Assembly: GCA_018699935.1 (NCBI GenBank)
Contig: JABISF010000079.1
Location: 1-64,000, forward strand
DNA length: 64,000 nt
Direction: 5' to 3'
Source: Flavobacteriaceae bacterium
GTDB taxonomy: Bacteria; Bacteroidota; Bacteroidia; Flavobacteriales; Flavobacteriaceae
The notes under the pieces: model-generated
What the model saw: the letters and a program-made list of their open reading frames with translations, nothing else
What the model was told of the DNA's origin: nothing
Database searches by the model: none
Shown: positions 37,498 to 45,191 of the stretch, piece by piece
Numbering within the stretch: position 1 is the stretch's first letter
Layout of the letters: each line of letters starts with the position of its first letter
Made by a program: the position numbers and the translations under genes

Positions 37498-37776
37498 ATG
37501 TTATTAGACATTTTTATCCCAAAGAAAAAAATACAATTTACCGTTGCAAAAGACAAAAAGAAGCTGACAGACAGTGTTTCAAGAAGTGTCCTCAAGGCCA
37601 TCAGTTGGCGCATTGTTGGAACCATGGACACCATGTTGATTGCTTATCTCATAACGGGCACCTTATCCCAAGCCCTATCCATTGGATTTATCGAATGGGG
37701 TACAAAAATGATTCTTTACTTTTTTCACGAACGCGCTTGGAACACACTTCACTGGGGCAGAAAACACAATTCATGA
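37498..37776 (+). CDS. DUF2061 small membrane protein
   Basis: A 92-residue protein with two hydrophobic stretches (about residues 40-58, TMDTMLIAYLITGTLSQAL, and 60-76). The DUF2061 signature is clear: SVLKAISWRIVGTMDT and EWGTKMILYFFHERAWN. Its stop codon overlaps the cysH start by 4 bases. DUF2061 genes are recurrently linked to sulfate assimilation, so a role in that pathway is likely; the molecular function is unknown. Confidence 0.88.
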   Translation: MLLDIFIPKKKIQFTVAKDKKKLTDSVSRSVLKAISWRIVGTMDTMLIAYLITGTLSQALSIGFIEWGTKMILYFFHERAWNTLHWGRKHNS

Positions 37777-38483
37777 AAGCATATATTACCGAACTCAACG
37801 AAAAATTTGAACACAAAAATTTAGCAGAGAGCTTTGCAGCACTCCAAAACGAATCTTTTCAATCCATGTCTTTTTCCACTTCCTTTGGGCAGGAGGATCA
37901 GGTCATCACCGATTTCATTTTGAGAAATGCACTGCCTGTGAATATTTTCACCCTCGACACCGGACGCCTATTCAATGCCACCCATCAAGTGCAAGAGGCC
38001 ACAGAAAAAAAATACAATACCTATATCGACACCTATTTTCCAGAGTCCAACGCAGTGGAAGCATATGTAGCAAAAAATGGAATCAACGGTTTTTATCAAA
38101 GTGTTGAACAGCGGAAATCCTGCTGTACGGTTAGAAAAATAAAACCCTTGCAACGCGCCCTAAAAGACGTTGATTTGTGGATCACCGGGCTGCGTAGTGG
38201 ACAAAGCAGTAACCGCCAACAACTGTCACTTTTTCAATACGACGATGCTTTTGGATTAATCAAATTTAATCCCTTGATTCATTGGAGTCTGGAAGAGGTT
38301 GTCGCCTATCTCGAAAATTTTGAGGTTCCTCAAAATGCCCTTCACAAAGAGGGATTTGTCAGCATAGGCTGCGAACCTTGTACCCGTGCCATTCAACCCG
38401 GAGAGGAAATCCGTGCCGGACGGTGGTGGTGGGAAAACTCCAAAAAAGAATGTGGTCTTCACTTAAACACTACTGCCCAATAA
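37773..38483 (+). CDS. cysH: Phosphoadenylyl/adenylyl-sulfate reductase CysH (APS type)
   Basis: Reduces activated sulfate to sulfite. The start is the ATG overlapping the DUF2061 stop; the frame is open further upstream but runs through the DUF2061 gene. The 236-residue protein has the PP-loop-like region SFSTSFGQEDQ, a Cys pair at 117-118 (KSCCTVRK), a CEPC motif at 200-203 and the catalytic Cys in KKECGLH (227). The CC...CxxC set binds a [4Fe-4S] cluster and indicates that APS, not PAPS, is the substrate. No cysC was seen, in agreement. Confidence 0.93.
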   Translation: MKAYITELNEKFEHKNLAESFAALQNESFQSMSFSTSFGQEDQVITDFILRNALPVNIFTLDTGRLFNATHQVQEATEKKYNTYIDTYFPESNAVEAYVAKNGINGFYQSVEQRKSCCTVRKIKPLQRALKDVDLWITGLRSGQSSNRQQLSLFQYDDAFGLIKFNPLIHWSLEEVVAYLENFEVPQNALHKEGFVSIGCEPCTRAIQPGEEIRAGRWWWENSKKECGLHLNTTAQ

Positions 38484-38487
38484 GCTC

Positions 38488-39375
38488 ATGAATACATTAC
38501 AACAACTCGAAAACGAGGCCATCTACATTATTCGTGAGGTTGCCGGACAATTCAACAAACCTGCCCTTCTTTTTTCGGGAGGAAAAGATTCCATTGTGCT
38601 GTTGCACCTTTGTCATAAAGCCTTTGCTCCTGCCAAAATTCCGTTTCCCTTGGTGCATATCGACACCGGGCATAACTTTCCAGAAACGCTCAGCTTACGA
38701 GACACCTTGGTAGATCGTTATGACGTAAAATTGCATATTGGTTATGTTCAGGACAGCATCAACCGGGGAACTGCTTTGGAAGAAACAGGCAAAAATGCCA
38801 GTAGAAACAGCCTGCAAACCGTCACCCTATTAGAAACCATAGAAACCCTTGAATTGGACGCTTGTATGGGAGGAGCTCGACGCGATGAAGAAAAAGCACG
38901 GGCCAAAGAACGCATCTTTTCCGTACGTGACGATTTCGGACAATGGAATGAAAAATTACAACGTCCCGAAGTGTTCGATATGCTGAATGGAAAAATTCAC
39001 CCCGGTGAAAATGTCCGGGTTTTCCCCATCAGCAATTGGACAGAGTTAGACGTTTGGGAATATATTCGTCAAGAAAAACTGGAAATCCCCTCACTCTATT
39101 TTGCGCATTCGCGCCCCGTATATCAACGTCAAGGGCAATGGATGCCGGTCAATGCCTTTCATCCGGTTGCTTCCAACCAAATCGAAGTGAAAATGGTTCG
39201 GTTTCGCACCGTAGGCGATATGAGTTGTACCGCTGCCGTACTATCAGAAGCCACCGACTTGGATATTATTATTGATGAAATTCGTGATTCAGCCCTGTCA
39301 GAGCGCGGTGCCCGTATGGACGACAAACGCTCCGAGGGTGCCATGGAAGAACGTAAGAAAGTAGGCTATTTTTAA
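38488..39375 (+). CDS. cysD: Sulfate adenylyltransferase subunit 2 (CysD)
   Basis: The catalytic subunit of ATP sulfurylase, making APS from ATP and sulfate. The 295-residue protein has the PP-loop SGGKDS at residues 30-35 and family motifs VHIDTGHNFPE, MGGARRDEEKARAKERIFSV and FPISNWTELDVWEYI, ending RKKVGYF. It starts 4 bases after cysH. Confidence 0.96.
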   Translation: MNTLQQLENEAIYIIREVAGQFNKPALLFSGGKDSIVLLHLCHKAFAPAKIPFPLVHIDTGHNFPETLSLRDTLVDRYDVKLHIGYVQDSINRGTALEETGKNASRNSLQTVTLLETIETLELDACMGGARRDEEKARAKERIFSVRDDFGQWNEKLQRPEVFDMLNGKIHPGENVRVFPISNWTELDVWEYIRQEKLEIPSLYFAHSRPVYQRQGQWMPVNAFHPVASNQIEVKMVRFRTVGDMSCTAAVLSEATDLDIIIDEIRDSALSERGARMDDKRSEGAMEERKKVGYF

Positions 39376-39384
39376 TTTACAGTA

Positions 39385-40617
39385 ATGGATTTATTTAGAA
39401 TTGCAACGGCAGGAAGTGTCGATGATGGGAAAAGTACGTTGATTGGTCGTTTATTGTACGAAACAAATTCCCTAAAAGAAGACCAACTGCAGTATATTGA
39501 GCAAAAAAGCCATTCCAAAGGTTTGTCGTATCGCGACTTTTCTTTGGCAACCGATGGGTTGCTCACAGAACGGGAACAAGGGATTACCATCGATGTTTCT
39601 CATATCTATTTCAAAACTCAAAAGCGCCGTTTTATCATCGCGGACAGTCCGGGACATATCGAATATACACGAAATATGGTGACCGGAGCCTCCAACGCCA
39701 ATGCTGCCATCATTCTTTTGGACGCCCGTAAAGGTGTGGTCGAGCAAACCCGTCGTCATTTGTATATCACTCAATTATTGGGAATCCAACAACTTATTTT
39801 TGCGATCAATAAAATGGATTTGGTGGACTACGATCAAAAAGTTTTTAATCAAATAAAATCGGAGATTGAACCTTTACTCAATAAACCAAAAGACCAAGCA
39901 CACTATCTCCCCATTTCAGCACTTAAAGGAGATAACTTGATTACGCCAAGCAAAACCATGGACTGGTATTCCGGCAAGAGTTTAATCGAAATAATTGAAA
40001 CGCTCCCCTTGGAAGTAAACACCAATGCTTTGGGAATTATGCAAGTGCAATATGTGATTCGCCCCCAATTGGAAAATCTCCACGACTACCGAGGATTTGC
40101 CGGGAAAATAAAAAGTGGGACGTTCAAGCCAGGGGATCAAATCACTGTTTTTCCTTCCGGACAAAAAACGCATATTAAAGCGATTGAACGCTATGGGGAA
40201 CCCTTGGAGGAAGTACTTGAAAACGATAATGCTGCTTTTCTCCTCGCCGACGAAGTTGACGCTTCTCGAGGGTCGGTATTCGTTCGTCAGTCCGAAGCAC
40301 TGCTCCCCCAAAAAAAGATTAACGCTACTGTCTGCTGGATGCAAAACGAACAATTGGAAGCCGGAAAAAAATATTGGTTGCAACAAGGAGTGCAAACCGT
40401 TTTGACAAAAGTAGATGCCATCCATTCCAAAGTAGATTTGGGCAATGGCGCACAGTTGTCCGGTCAGGCACTTCATTTGAATGATATTGGCGAAACTGCT
40501 TTGACCTTGGCACAACCCATCCTTGCGGAGGCCTATCACCATAACAAAGCTTTGGGCGCATTTATCCTCATCGATCAAAAAACGTTCAATACAGCCGGCG
40601 TTGGATTTATACATTAA
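39385..40617 (+). CDS. cysN: Sulfate adenylyltransferase subunit 1 (CysN GTPase)
   Basis: The GTPase subunit that drives APS synthesis. The 410-residue EF-Tu-like protein has G1 GSVDDGKST at residues 10-18, the switch region EREQGITIDVSHIYF, G3 DSPGHIEYTRNM and G4 NKMD. Beta-barrel domains follow. It is shorter than the enterobacterial CysN and has no fused APS kinase domain. It starts 9 bases after cysD. Confidence 0.96.
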   Translation: MDLFRIATAGSVDDGKSTLIGRLLYETNSLKEDQLQYIEQKSHSKGLSYRDFSLATDGLLTEREQGITIDVSHIYFKTQKRRFIIADSPGHIEYTRNMVTGASNANAAIILLDARKGVVEQTRRHLYITQLLGIQQLIFAINKMDLVDYDQKVFNQIKSEIEPLLNKPKDQAHYLPISALKGDNLITPSKTMDWYSGKSLIEIIETLPLEVNTNALGIMQVQYVIRPQLENLHDYRGFAGKIKSGTFKPGDQITVFPSGQKTHIKAIERYGEPLEEVLENDNAAFLLADEVDASRGSVFVRQSEALLPQKKINATVCWMQNEQLEAGKKYWLQQGVQTVLTKVDAIHSKVDLGNGAQLSGQALHLNDIGETALTLAQPILAEAYHHNKALGAFILIDQKTFNTAGVGFIH

Positions 40618-40676
40618 AACCGAAAAGGAATATTATTACGAACAATAAAATTAGCACAACAAAATAGCATATTTGG

Positions 40677-42752
40677 ATGAAGAGTTTTCGAACAGAAATA
40701 GAGGATCCCATAGTGGCAAAAGACATTATCGATTTGGAGAAAAAAATACATGCCTTCCAAAACAATACCCTCGATAGTGAAAAATTCCGAAGTCTCCGAT
40801 TGGCTAGAGGCGTCTATGGTCAACGCCAAACTGGGGTGCAAATGATCCGTATTAAATTACCCATGGGACGTTTTACCGCCAAACAATTACGCCGTATGGC
40901 GAAAGTATCGGACACCTATTCCAACGGAAATTTGCACATCACCACCCGTCAAGACATACAGTTGCACCATGTTTCTTTAGACCATACTCCGCAGCTGTGG
41001 GCAGCCCTTGAAAAAGACAAAATCACCTTGAGAGAAGCCTGCGGAAATACAATCCGCAATGTCACCGCTTCCATTTGGTCCGGGATTGACCCACAAGAAG
41101 CTTTTGATCCCACCCCCTATGCCCATGCTTTTTTTGAATATTTTTTGAGAAATCCGTTGTGTCAAGATTTAGGTCGTAAAATAAAAGTAGCCTTTTCATC
41201 CAGTGCCCAGGACGAGACCATGACCTTTATCCACGATCTCGGATTTATTCCAGTAATTGAAAATAATAAAAAAGGGTTTCGAGTAGTTTTGGGCGGTGGA
41301 ATTGGTGCTCAACCCGAGGCGGCTCATGAAGTTTATTCGTTTTTACCCACCCACCAACTCCTACCCTTTAGCGAGGCTGTAATTCGCGTTTTTGAGAATT
41401 ATGGAGAACGCAATCGTCGCAACAAAGCCCGAATGAAATTTTTGGTCAAAGAAATGGGAATTGACCTTTTTTTGGAAAAGGTGAAAATCGCTCAAAAAGG
41501 ATTACCGAGTAGCCTGCCTATTTTGGAAAAAAAGCGAACCCTGCAATTTTCAAACAACCTCCCTACGAGTCTTGAAGTTCAAACCGACGAAGCTTATAAA
41601 AACTGGATGATTACCAATACTTTCCCCCAAAAACAAGAGGGATTTGTAGCCGTAGGAATAGCCGTACCAAGAGGGGATCTCAGCAGTCAAGACGCGCGTC
41701 AACTGGCCACCCTTATCGAAACCTTCACCGGAGATGACAATCGTTTTACCATTGGTCAAAGCATCCTCCTTCGCGATGTAAAAAAAGAAGGGTTACCCGC
41801 TTTATACGCCGCCTTGAAAGCATTGAATTTTCACCGAATCGGTTTTCACAAACTCAACGATATAGTGGCTTGTCCCGGAACAGACACCTGTAATTTGGGA
41901 ATTGCCAGCAGCATGGGCTTAGCCAAAGTACTGCAAGAAGTGATTGAAACCGAATACCAAGCACTGATTCTCCAACACCACATCAACATCAAAATCAGTG
42001 GTTGTATGAATGCCTGCGGACAACACACCATCGCCCACATTGGATTTCAAGGGATGACCTTGAAAAAAGACAATTTAATTGCACCCGCCACCCAGGTGCT
42101 TTTGGGAGGTGGAGAAATGAAAGATGGGAAAGGGCGTTTTGCCGATAAAGTTTTAAAAGTTCCCGCCAAAAGAACGCCGGCGGTATTGCGTTGGTTGCTG
42201 GATGATTTTCAAAATACGCGCCTCGAACATGAAGATTTTTTGAGGTATTACGACCGAAAAACGTCAGCTTATTTTTATCAAAATTTAAAGCATTTTTCCA
42301 GCGTCGACGACCTCCAAGCGGATGACTATATCGATTGGGGCAATTCCGAAAAATATGAAAAAGCGATTGGAATTGGAGAATGTGCCGGAGTCACCATCGA
42401 TTTGATTCAGACTTTGTTGTTTGACGCCAAAGAATCTTTGGAATGGTCGCATTCTTCGCACCAGCACGGTGCTTGTAAGGACGCTTTTTATCACGCCTAC
42501 AATTCTTTAATCCGAACCGCAAAAGCCCTATTGACCACCAAAGCCGCCAAAACCAACAGTCATGCGTCTATAGTAGCGCACTTTGATGAATATTTTCCTG
42601 AATTTGAAGAGGTTTTTGGAAATAGCTTTCAGCGTGCCATAGAAAAATACAAAGAAGCCGATCCTACCTCAGTCAATGTGCTTCAATTCATTCACTGGAC
42701 CCAAACGGTTCTCAATTGGGCGGAACAAGCCACCACTGCACATGCACAATAA
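40677..42752 (+). CDS. Sirohaem sulfite reductase (nitrite/sulfite reductase family) with C-terminal helical extension
   Basis: Six-electron reduction of sulfite to sulfide. The 691-residue protein has two ferredoxin-like repeats (RGVYGQRQTGVQMIRIKLPM, NLHITTRQDIQLHHV) and the cluster/sirohaem motif CPGTDTCNLG (Cys near 399 and 405) with CMNACG (Cys near 443 and 447). After about residue 555 comes an extra ~135-residue helical region (GACKDAFYHAYNSLIRTAKA) of HEPN-like appearance, absent from typical SiR/NiR. Context favours sulfite over nitrite as substrate. Its stop overlaps the cobA start by 11 bases. Confidence 0.9.
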   Translation: MKSFRTEIEDPIVAKDIIDLEKKIHAFQNNTLDSEKFRSLRLARGVYGQRQTGVQMIRIKLPMGRFTAKQLRRMAKVSDTYSNGNLHITTRQDIQLHHVSLDHTPQLWAALEKDKITLREACGNTIRNVTASIWSGIDPQEAFDPTPYAHAFFEYFLRNPLCQDLGRKIKVAFSSSAQDETMTFIHDLGFIPVIENNKKGFRVVLGGGIGAQPEAAHEVYSFLPTHQLLPFSEAVIRVFENYGERNRRNKARMKFLVKEMGIDLFLEKVKIAQKGLPSSLPILEKKRTLQFSNNLPTSLEVQTDEAYKNWMITNTFPQKQEGFVAVGIAVPRGDLSSQDARQLATLIETFTGDDNRFTIGQSILLRDVKKEGLPALYAALKALNFHRIGFHKLNDIVACPGTDTCNLGIASSMGLAKVLQEVIETEYQALILQHHINIKISGCMNACGQHTIAHIGFQGMTLKKDNLIAPATQVLLGGGEMKDGKGRFADKVLKVPAKRTPAVLRWLLDDFQNTRLEHEDFLRYYDRKTSAYFYQNLKHFSSVDDLQADDYIDWGNSEKYEKAIGIGECAGVTIDLIQTLLFDAKESLEWSHSSHQHGACKDAFYHAYNSLIRTAKALLTTKAAKTNSHASIVAHFDEYFPEFEEVFGNSFQRAIEKYKEADPTSVNVLQFIHWTQTVLNWAEQATTAHAQ

Positions 42753-43503
42753 AGGTCAAATCACATTAGTGGGTGCCGGTCCGGGCGACCCCGAATTAAT
42801 CACCCTAAAAGGAGTGAATGCGTTGCAAAAAGCAGATGTTATTTTTTACGACGCATTGATTTCACCTTTGCTTTTGGAACATAATAGAACCGCTGAAAAA
42901 ATCTTTGTTGGAAAACGCAGCGGGCAACATCAAACCTCGCAGGAGGACATCAATCGATGGATCGTTTCCTATGCCCTGCAGGATAAAAATGTGGTACGTC
43001 TTAAAGGTGGAGATCCCCTAGTTTTTGGTCGTGCTTGTGAAGAATTAAACAGCGCAAAAGAAAACGGAATTCCGACTTTCATTGTGCCGGGAATTTCTTC
43101 CTTTTCGGGGATTGCTGCGCAACATCAAATCCCGATAACCAAACGCCAAGAACACCAAAGTTTTTGGGTCGTAACAGGACATACCGCAGCGGGTAAATTT
43201 TCCGAAGATTTGTATTGGGCAGCGCAATCCAGTGCCACGGTCATTGTTTTGATGGGGGTGCGTCATTTGGCAAAAATTGTCGCTCTTTTTCAAGTGACCA
43301 AAACAGGCGATTATCCGGTTGCCATTGTCCAAAACGGCACCACCAAAGCCGAACGCAGTTTGGTTGCCACGCTGGACACCATAGAAGAAGAAGTGACCCT
43401 TCATGTAATTGAAAACCCGGCAGTGCTCTTTTTTGGTCCTGCTGTGACCGACGCTGTAACCCACTTCCGCAATCCTGTAAACGCTTTGAAATGCCTGATT
43501 TAA
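42742..43503 (+). CDS. cobA: Uroporphyrinogen-III C-methyltransferase
   Basis: Makes precorrin-2 for sirohaem. The 253-residue protein starts at MHNKGQITLVG, overlapping the sulfite reductase gene. SAM-methyltransferase motifs are clear: LVGAGPGDPELITLKG, VIFYDALIS, VGKRSGQH, VVRLKGGDPLVFGR and VPGISSFSGIAA. It overlaps the next sirohaem gene by 13 bases. In some bacteria it is fused to that activity as CysG; here the two are separate. Confidence 0.95.
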   Translation: MHNKGQITLVGAGPGDPELITLKGVNALQKADVIFYDALISPLLLEHNRTAEKIFVGKRSGQHQTSQEDINRWIVSYALQDKNVVRLKGGDPLVFGRACEELNSAKENGIPTFIVPGISSFSGIAAQHQIPITKRQEHQSFWVVTGHTAAGKFSEDLYWAAQSSATVIVLMGVRHLAKIVALFQVTKTGDYPVAIVQNGTTKAERSLVATLDTIEEEVTLHVIENPAVLFFGPAVTDAVTHFRNPVNALKCLI

Positions 43504-44066
43504 ATCCCTTATATCCCGTTTTCTTAAAAACTTCTGAGCTGCAAATTTTGATTGTTGGCGGAGGAAATGTTGCCTTGGAAAAATTGACCTTTTTGTTTAA
43601 ATCCAGTCCCGAATCGCGAGTGCATTTGGTGACCCCTTGGCTGCGAAAAGAAACTCGCGAATTTATTCAAGACAAAAATGTCACCATAGCACTGAAGCCC
43701 TACGAACCCTCCGATTTGTCGGGTAAACACTTGATCATTGCCACCACAGATGATCCAGAAGTAAACCTACAAGTACAACGAGACTGCCGCCAAAAAGGGG
43801 TTTTGATCAATGTTGCCGATTGTCCTGATTTATGTGATTTTTATATGGGGGGAATCGTGACCAAAGGGAATTTAAAAATTGCTATTTCAACCAATGGCAA
43901 GTCCCCCACCCTTGCCAAACGAATGCGTCAATGGCTGGAAGCTTTACTCCCCGATGAAATGGATGATTTATTAACGACCCTACGCGACTACAGAACAACT
44001 TTAAAGGGTGATTTTGCGTACAAAGTGAAGACCATGAACGCGGTCACTAAATCTTTACTCTCTTAA
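43491..44066 (+). CDS. Precorrin-2 dehydrogenase / sirohydrochlorin ferrochelatase (CysG N-terminal type)
   Basis: A 191-residue protein starting MPDLNPLYPVFL. It has the NAD-binding motif LIVGGGNVALEKLTFL and family motifs IIATTDDPEVNLQVQRDC, INVADCPDLCDFYMGGIV and ISTNGKSPTLAKRMRQWLE. With CobA it completes sirohaem synthesis for the sulfite reductase two genes upstream. Whether it performs both oxidation and iron insertion cannot be told from the sequence. Confidence 0.93.
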   Translation: MPDLNPLYPVFLKTSELQILIVGGGNVALEKLTFLFKSSPESRVHLVTPWLRKETREFIQDKNVTIALKPYEPSDLSGKHLIIATTDDPEVNLQVQRDCRQKGVLINVADCPDLCDFYMGGIVTKGNLKIAISTNGKSPTLAKRMRQWLEALLPDEMDDLLTTLRDYRTTLKGDFAYKVKTMNAVTKSLLS

Positions 44067-44073
44067 TAACACT

Positions 44074-45105
44074 ATGATACAAACTGACATTCTGGTCATT
44101 GGTGCGGGTCCTGTGGGGCTCTTCACTATTTTTGAAGCCGGATTGATGCAATTGCATTGCCACGTGATTGACGCCATCCCTCAAGTGGGCGGACAACTCA
44201 AAGAAATTTATCCCAAAAAACCCATTTACGACATTCCCGGATTTCCAAGTGTCTTGGCGGGTGATTTAATCGATAATTTGGAAGCACAAGCCGCACCTTT
44301 CAAACCCGGATACACCCTCGGAGAACGTGCCGAAACCATTGAAAAAGAGGCCGATGGCAGCTTTTTGGTAACCACCAACGAAGGGACACTTCACCGCGCT
44401 CCGGTGGTGATAATCGCCGGTGGCTTGGGGAGTTTTGAGCCGCGCAAACCCCAATTGGCGGAACTGGAATTTTTCGAGAAAAAAGGCGTCGATTTTATGG
44501 TCAAAGACCCCTCGCTTTACCTCAACAAAAAGGTAGTGATTTCTGGTGGCGGGGATTCTGCCTTGGACTGGGCGCTCTATTTTGCAGCTCACAGCTCCAA
44601 AAAAATTCATGTCGTTCATCGTTCCGATAGTTTTAGAGCGCACAAAGATTCCGTTCAAAAACTATTTGAATTGCAAGAAACAGGACAGCTCGAAATACAT
44701 ACCCACGCCGAAGTAAGCCGACTGCAAGGGGGTGAAAAATTGGAAGCCTTGGAAATCAAAACCAAAGAGGACTCCATCACGCTGCCCGTAGATTATTGGC
44801 TTCCCCTTTTTGGGCTTTCCCCCAAACTCGGCCCCATAGGAAATTGGGGATTGGAAATTGACAAAAACGCCATAGTGGTTGACAACACCCTCGACTATCA
44901 GACATGTATTCCCGGAATTTTTGCCGTTGGAGATGTCAATACCTATCCCGGCAAGCTCAAATTAATACTCTGCGGTTTTCACGAAGCGACCATGGCGGTC
45001 CAAACCGCTTATAAAATCATTCATCCTGAAAAACGCTATACCATGAAATATACCACTGTTCAGGGCGTAAAAGGCTTTGAAACACTGGAAACCACAGCCG
45101 TATAA
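44074..45105 (+). CDS. Ferredoxin-NADP+ reductase, thioredoxin-reductase-like
   Basis: A 343-residue FAD/NAD(P)H flavoprotein. The FAD motif is GAGPVG at residues 10-15 and the NADPH motif ISGGGDSALDWAL lies near 155. The second FAD motif is GIFAVGDVNTYPG. The redox-active CxxC of true thioredoxin reductase is absent, as in YumC-type ferredoxin-NADP reductases. As the last gene of the sulfur operon, 7 bases downstream, it probably supplies reduced ferredoxin to the sulfite reductase. Confidence 0.9.
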   Translation: MIQTDILVIGAGPVGLFTIFEAGLMQLHCHVIDAIPQVGGQLKEIYPKKPIYDIPGFPSVLAGDLIDNLEAQAAPFKPGYTLGERAETIEKEADGSFLVTTNEGTLHRAPVVIIAGGLGSFEPRKPQLAELEFFEKKGVDFMVKDPSLYLNKKVVISGGGDSALDWALYFAAHSSKKIHVVHRSDSFRAHKDSVQKLFELQETGQLEIHTHAEVSRLQGGEKLEALEIKTKEDSITLPVDYWLPLFGLSPKLGPIGNWGLEIDKNAIVVDNTLDYQTCIPGIFAVGDVNTYPGKLKLILCGFHEATMAVQTAYKIIHPEKRYTMKYTTVQGVKGFETLETTAV

Positions 45106-45191
45106 TCGGGTGATTCGTTGAGAACGCAAGGGTTTTTTTAGTTTCTTCAAATTTTTTGGTTTAGTTTTATTTTTAAAATAAAATTGAAACC

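Noticed and set aside
37473-37772. Extension of the cysH reading frame about 100 codons upstream
   Set aside because: This stretch reads through the DUF2061 gene in another frame, is Cys/His/Lys-rich without family similarity, and an ATG overlapping the DUF2061 stop gives the normal CysH N-terminus.
45106-45145. Terminator after the ferredoxin-NADP reductase gene
   Set aside because: The only hairpin (CGTT-GAG-AACG) has a 4-bp stem and is separated from the T-run, too weak to call.
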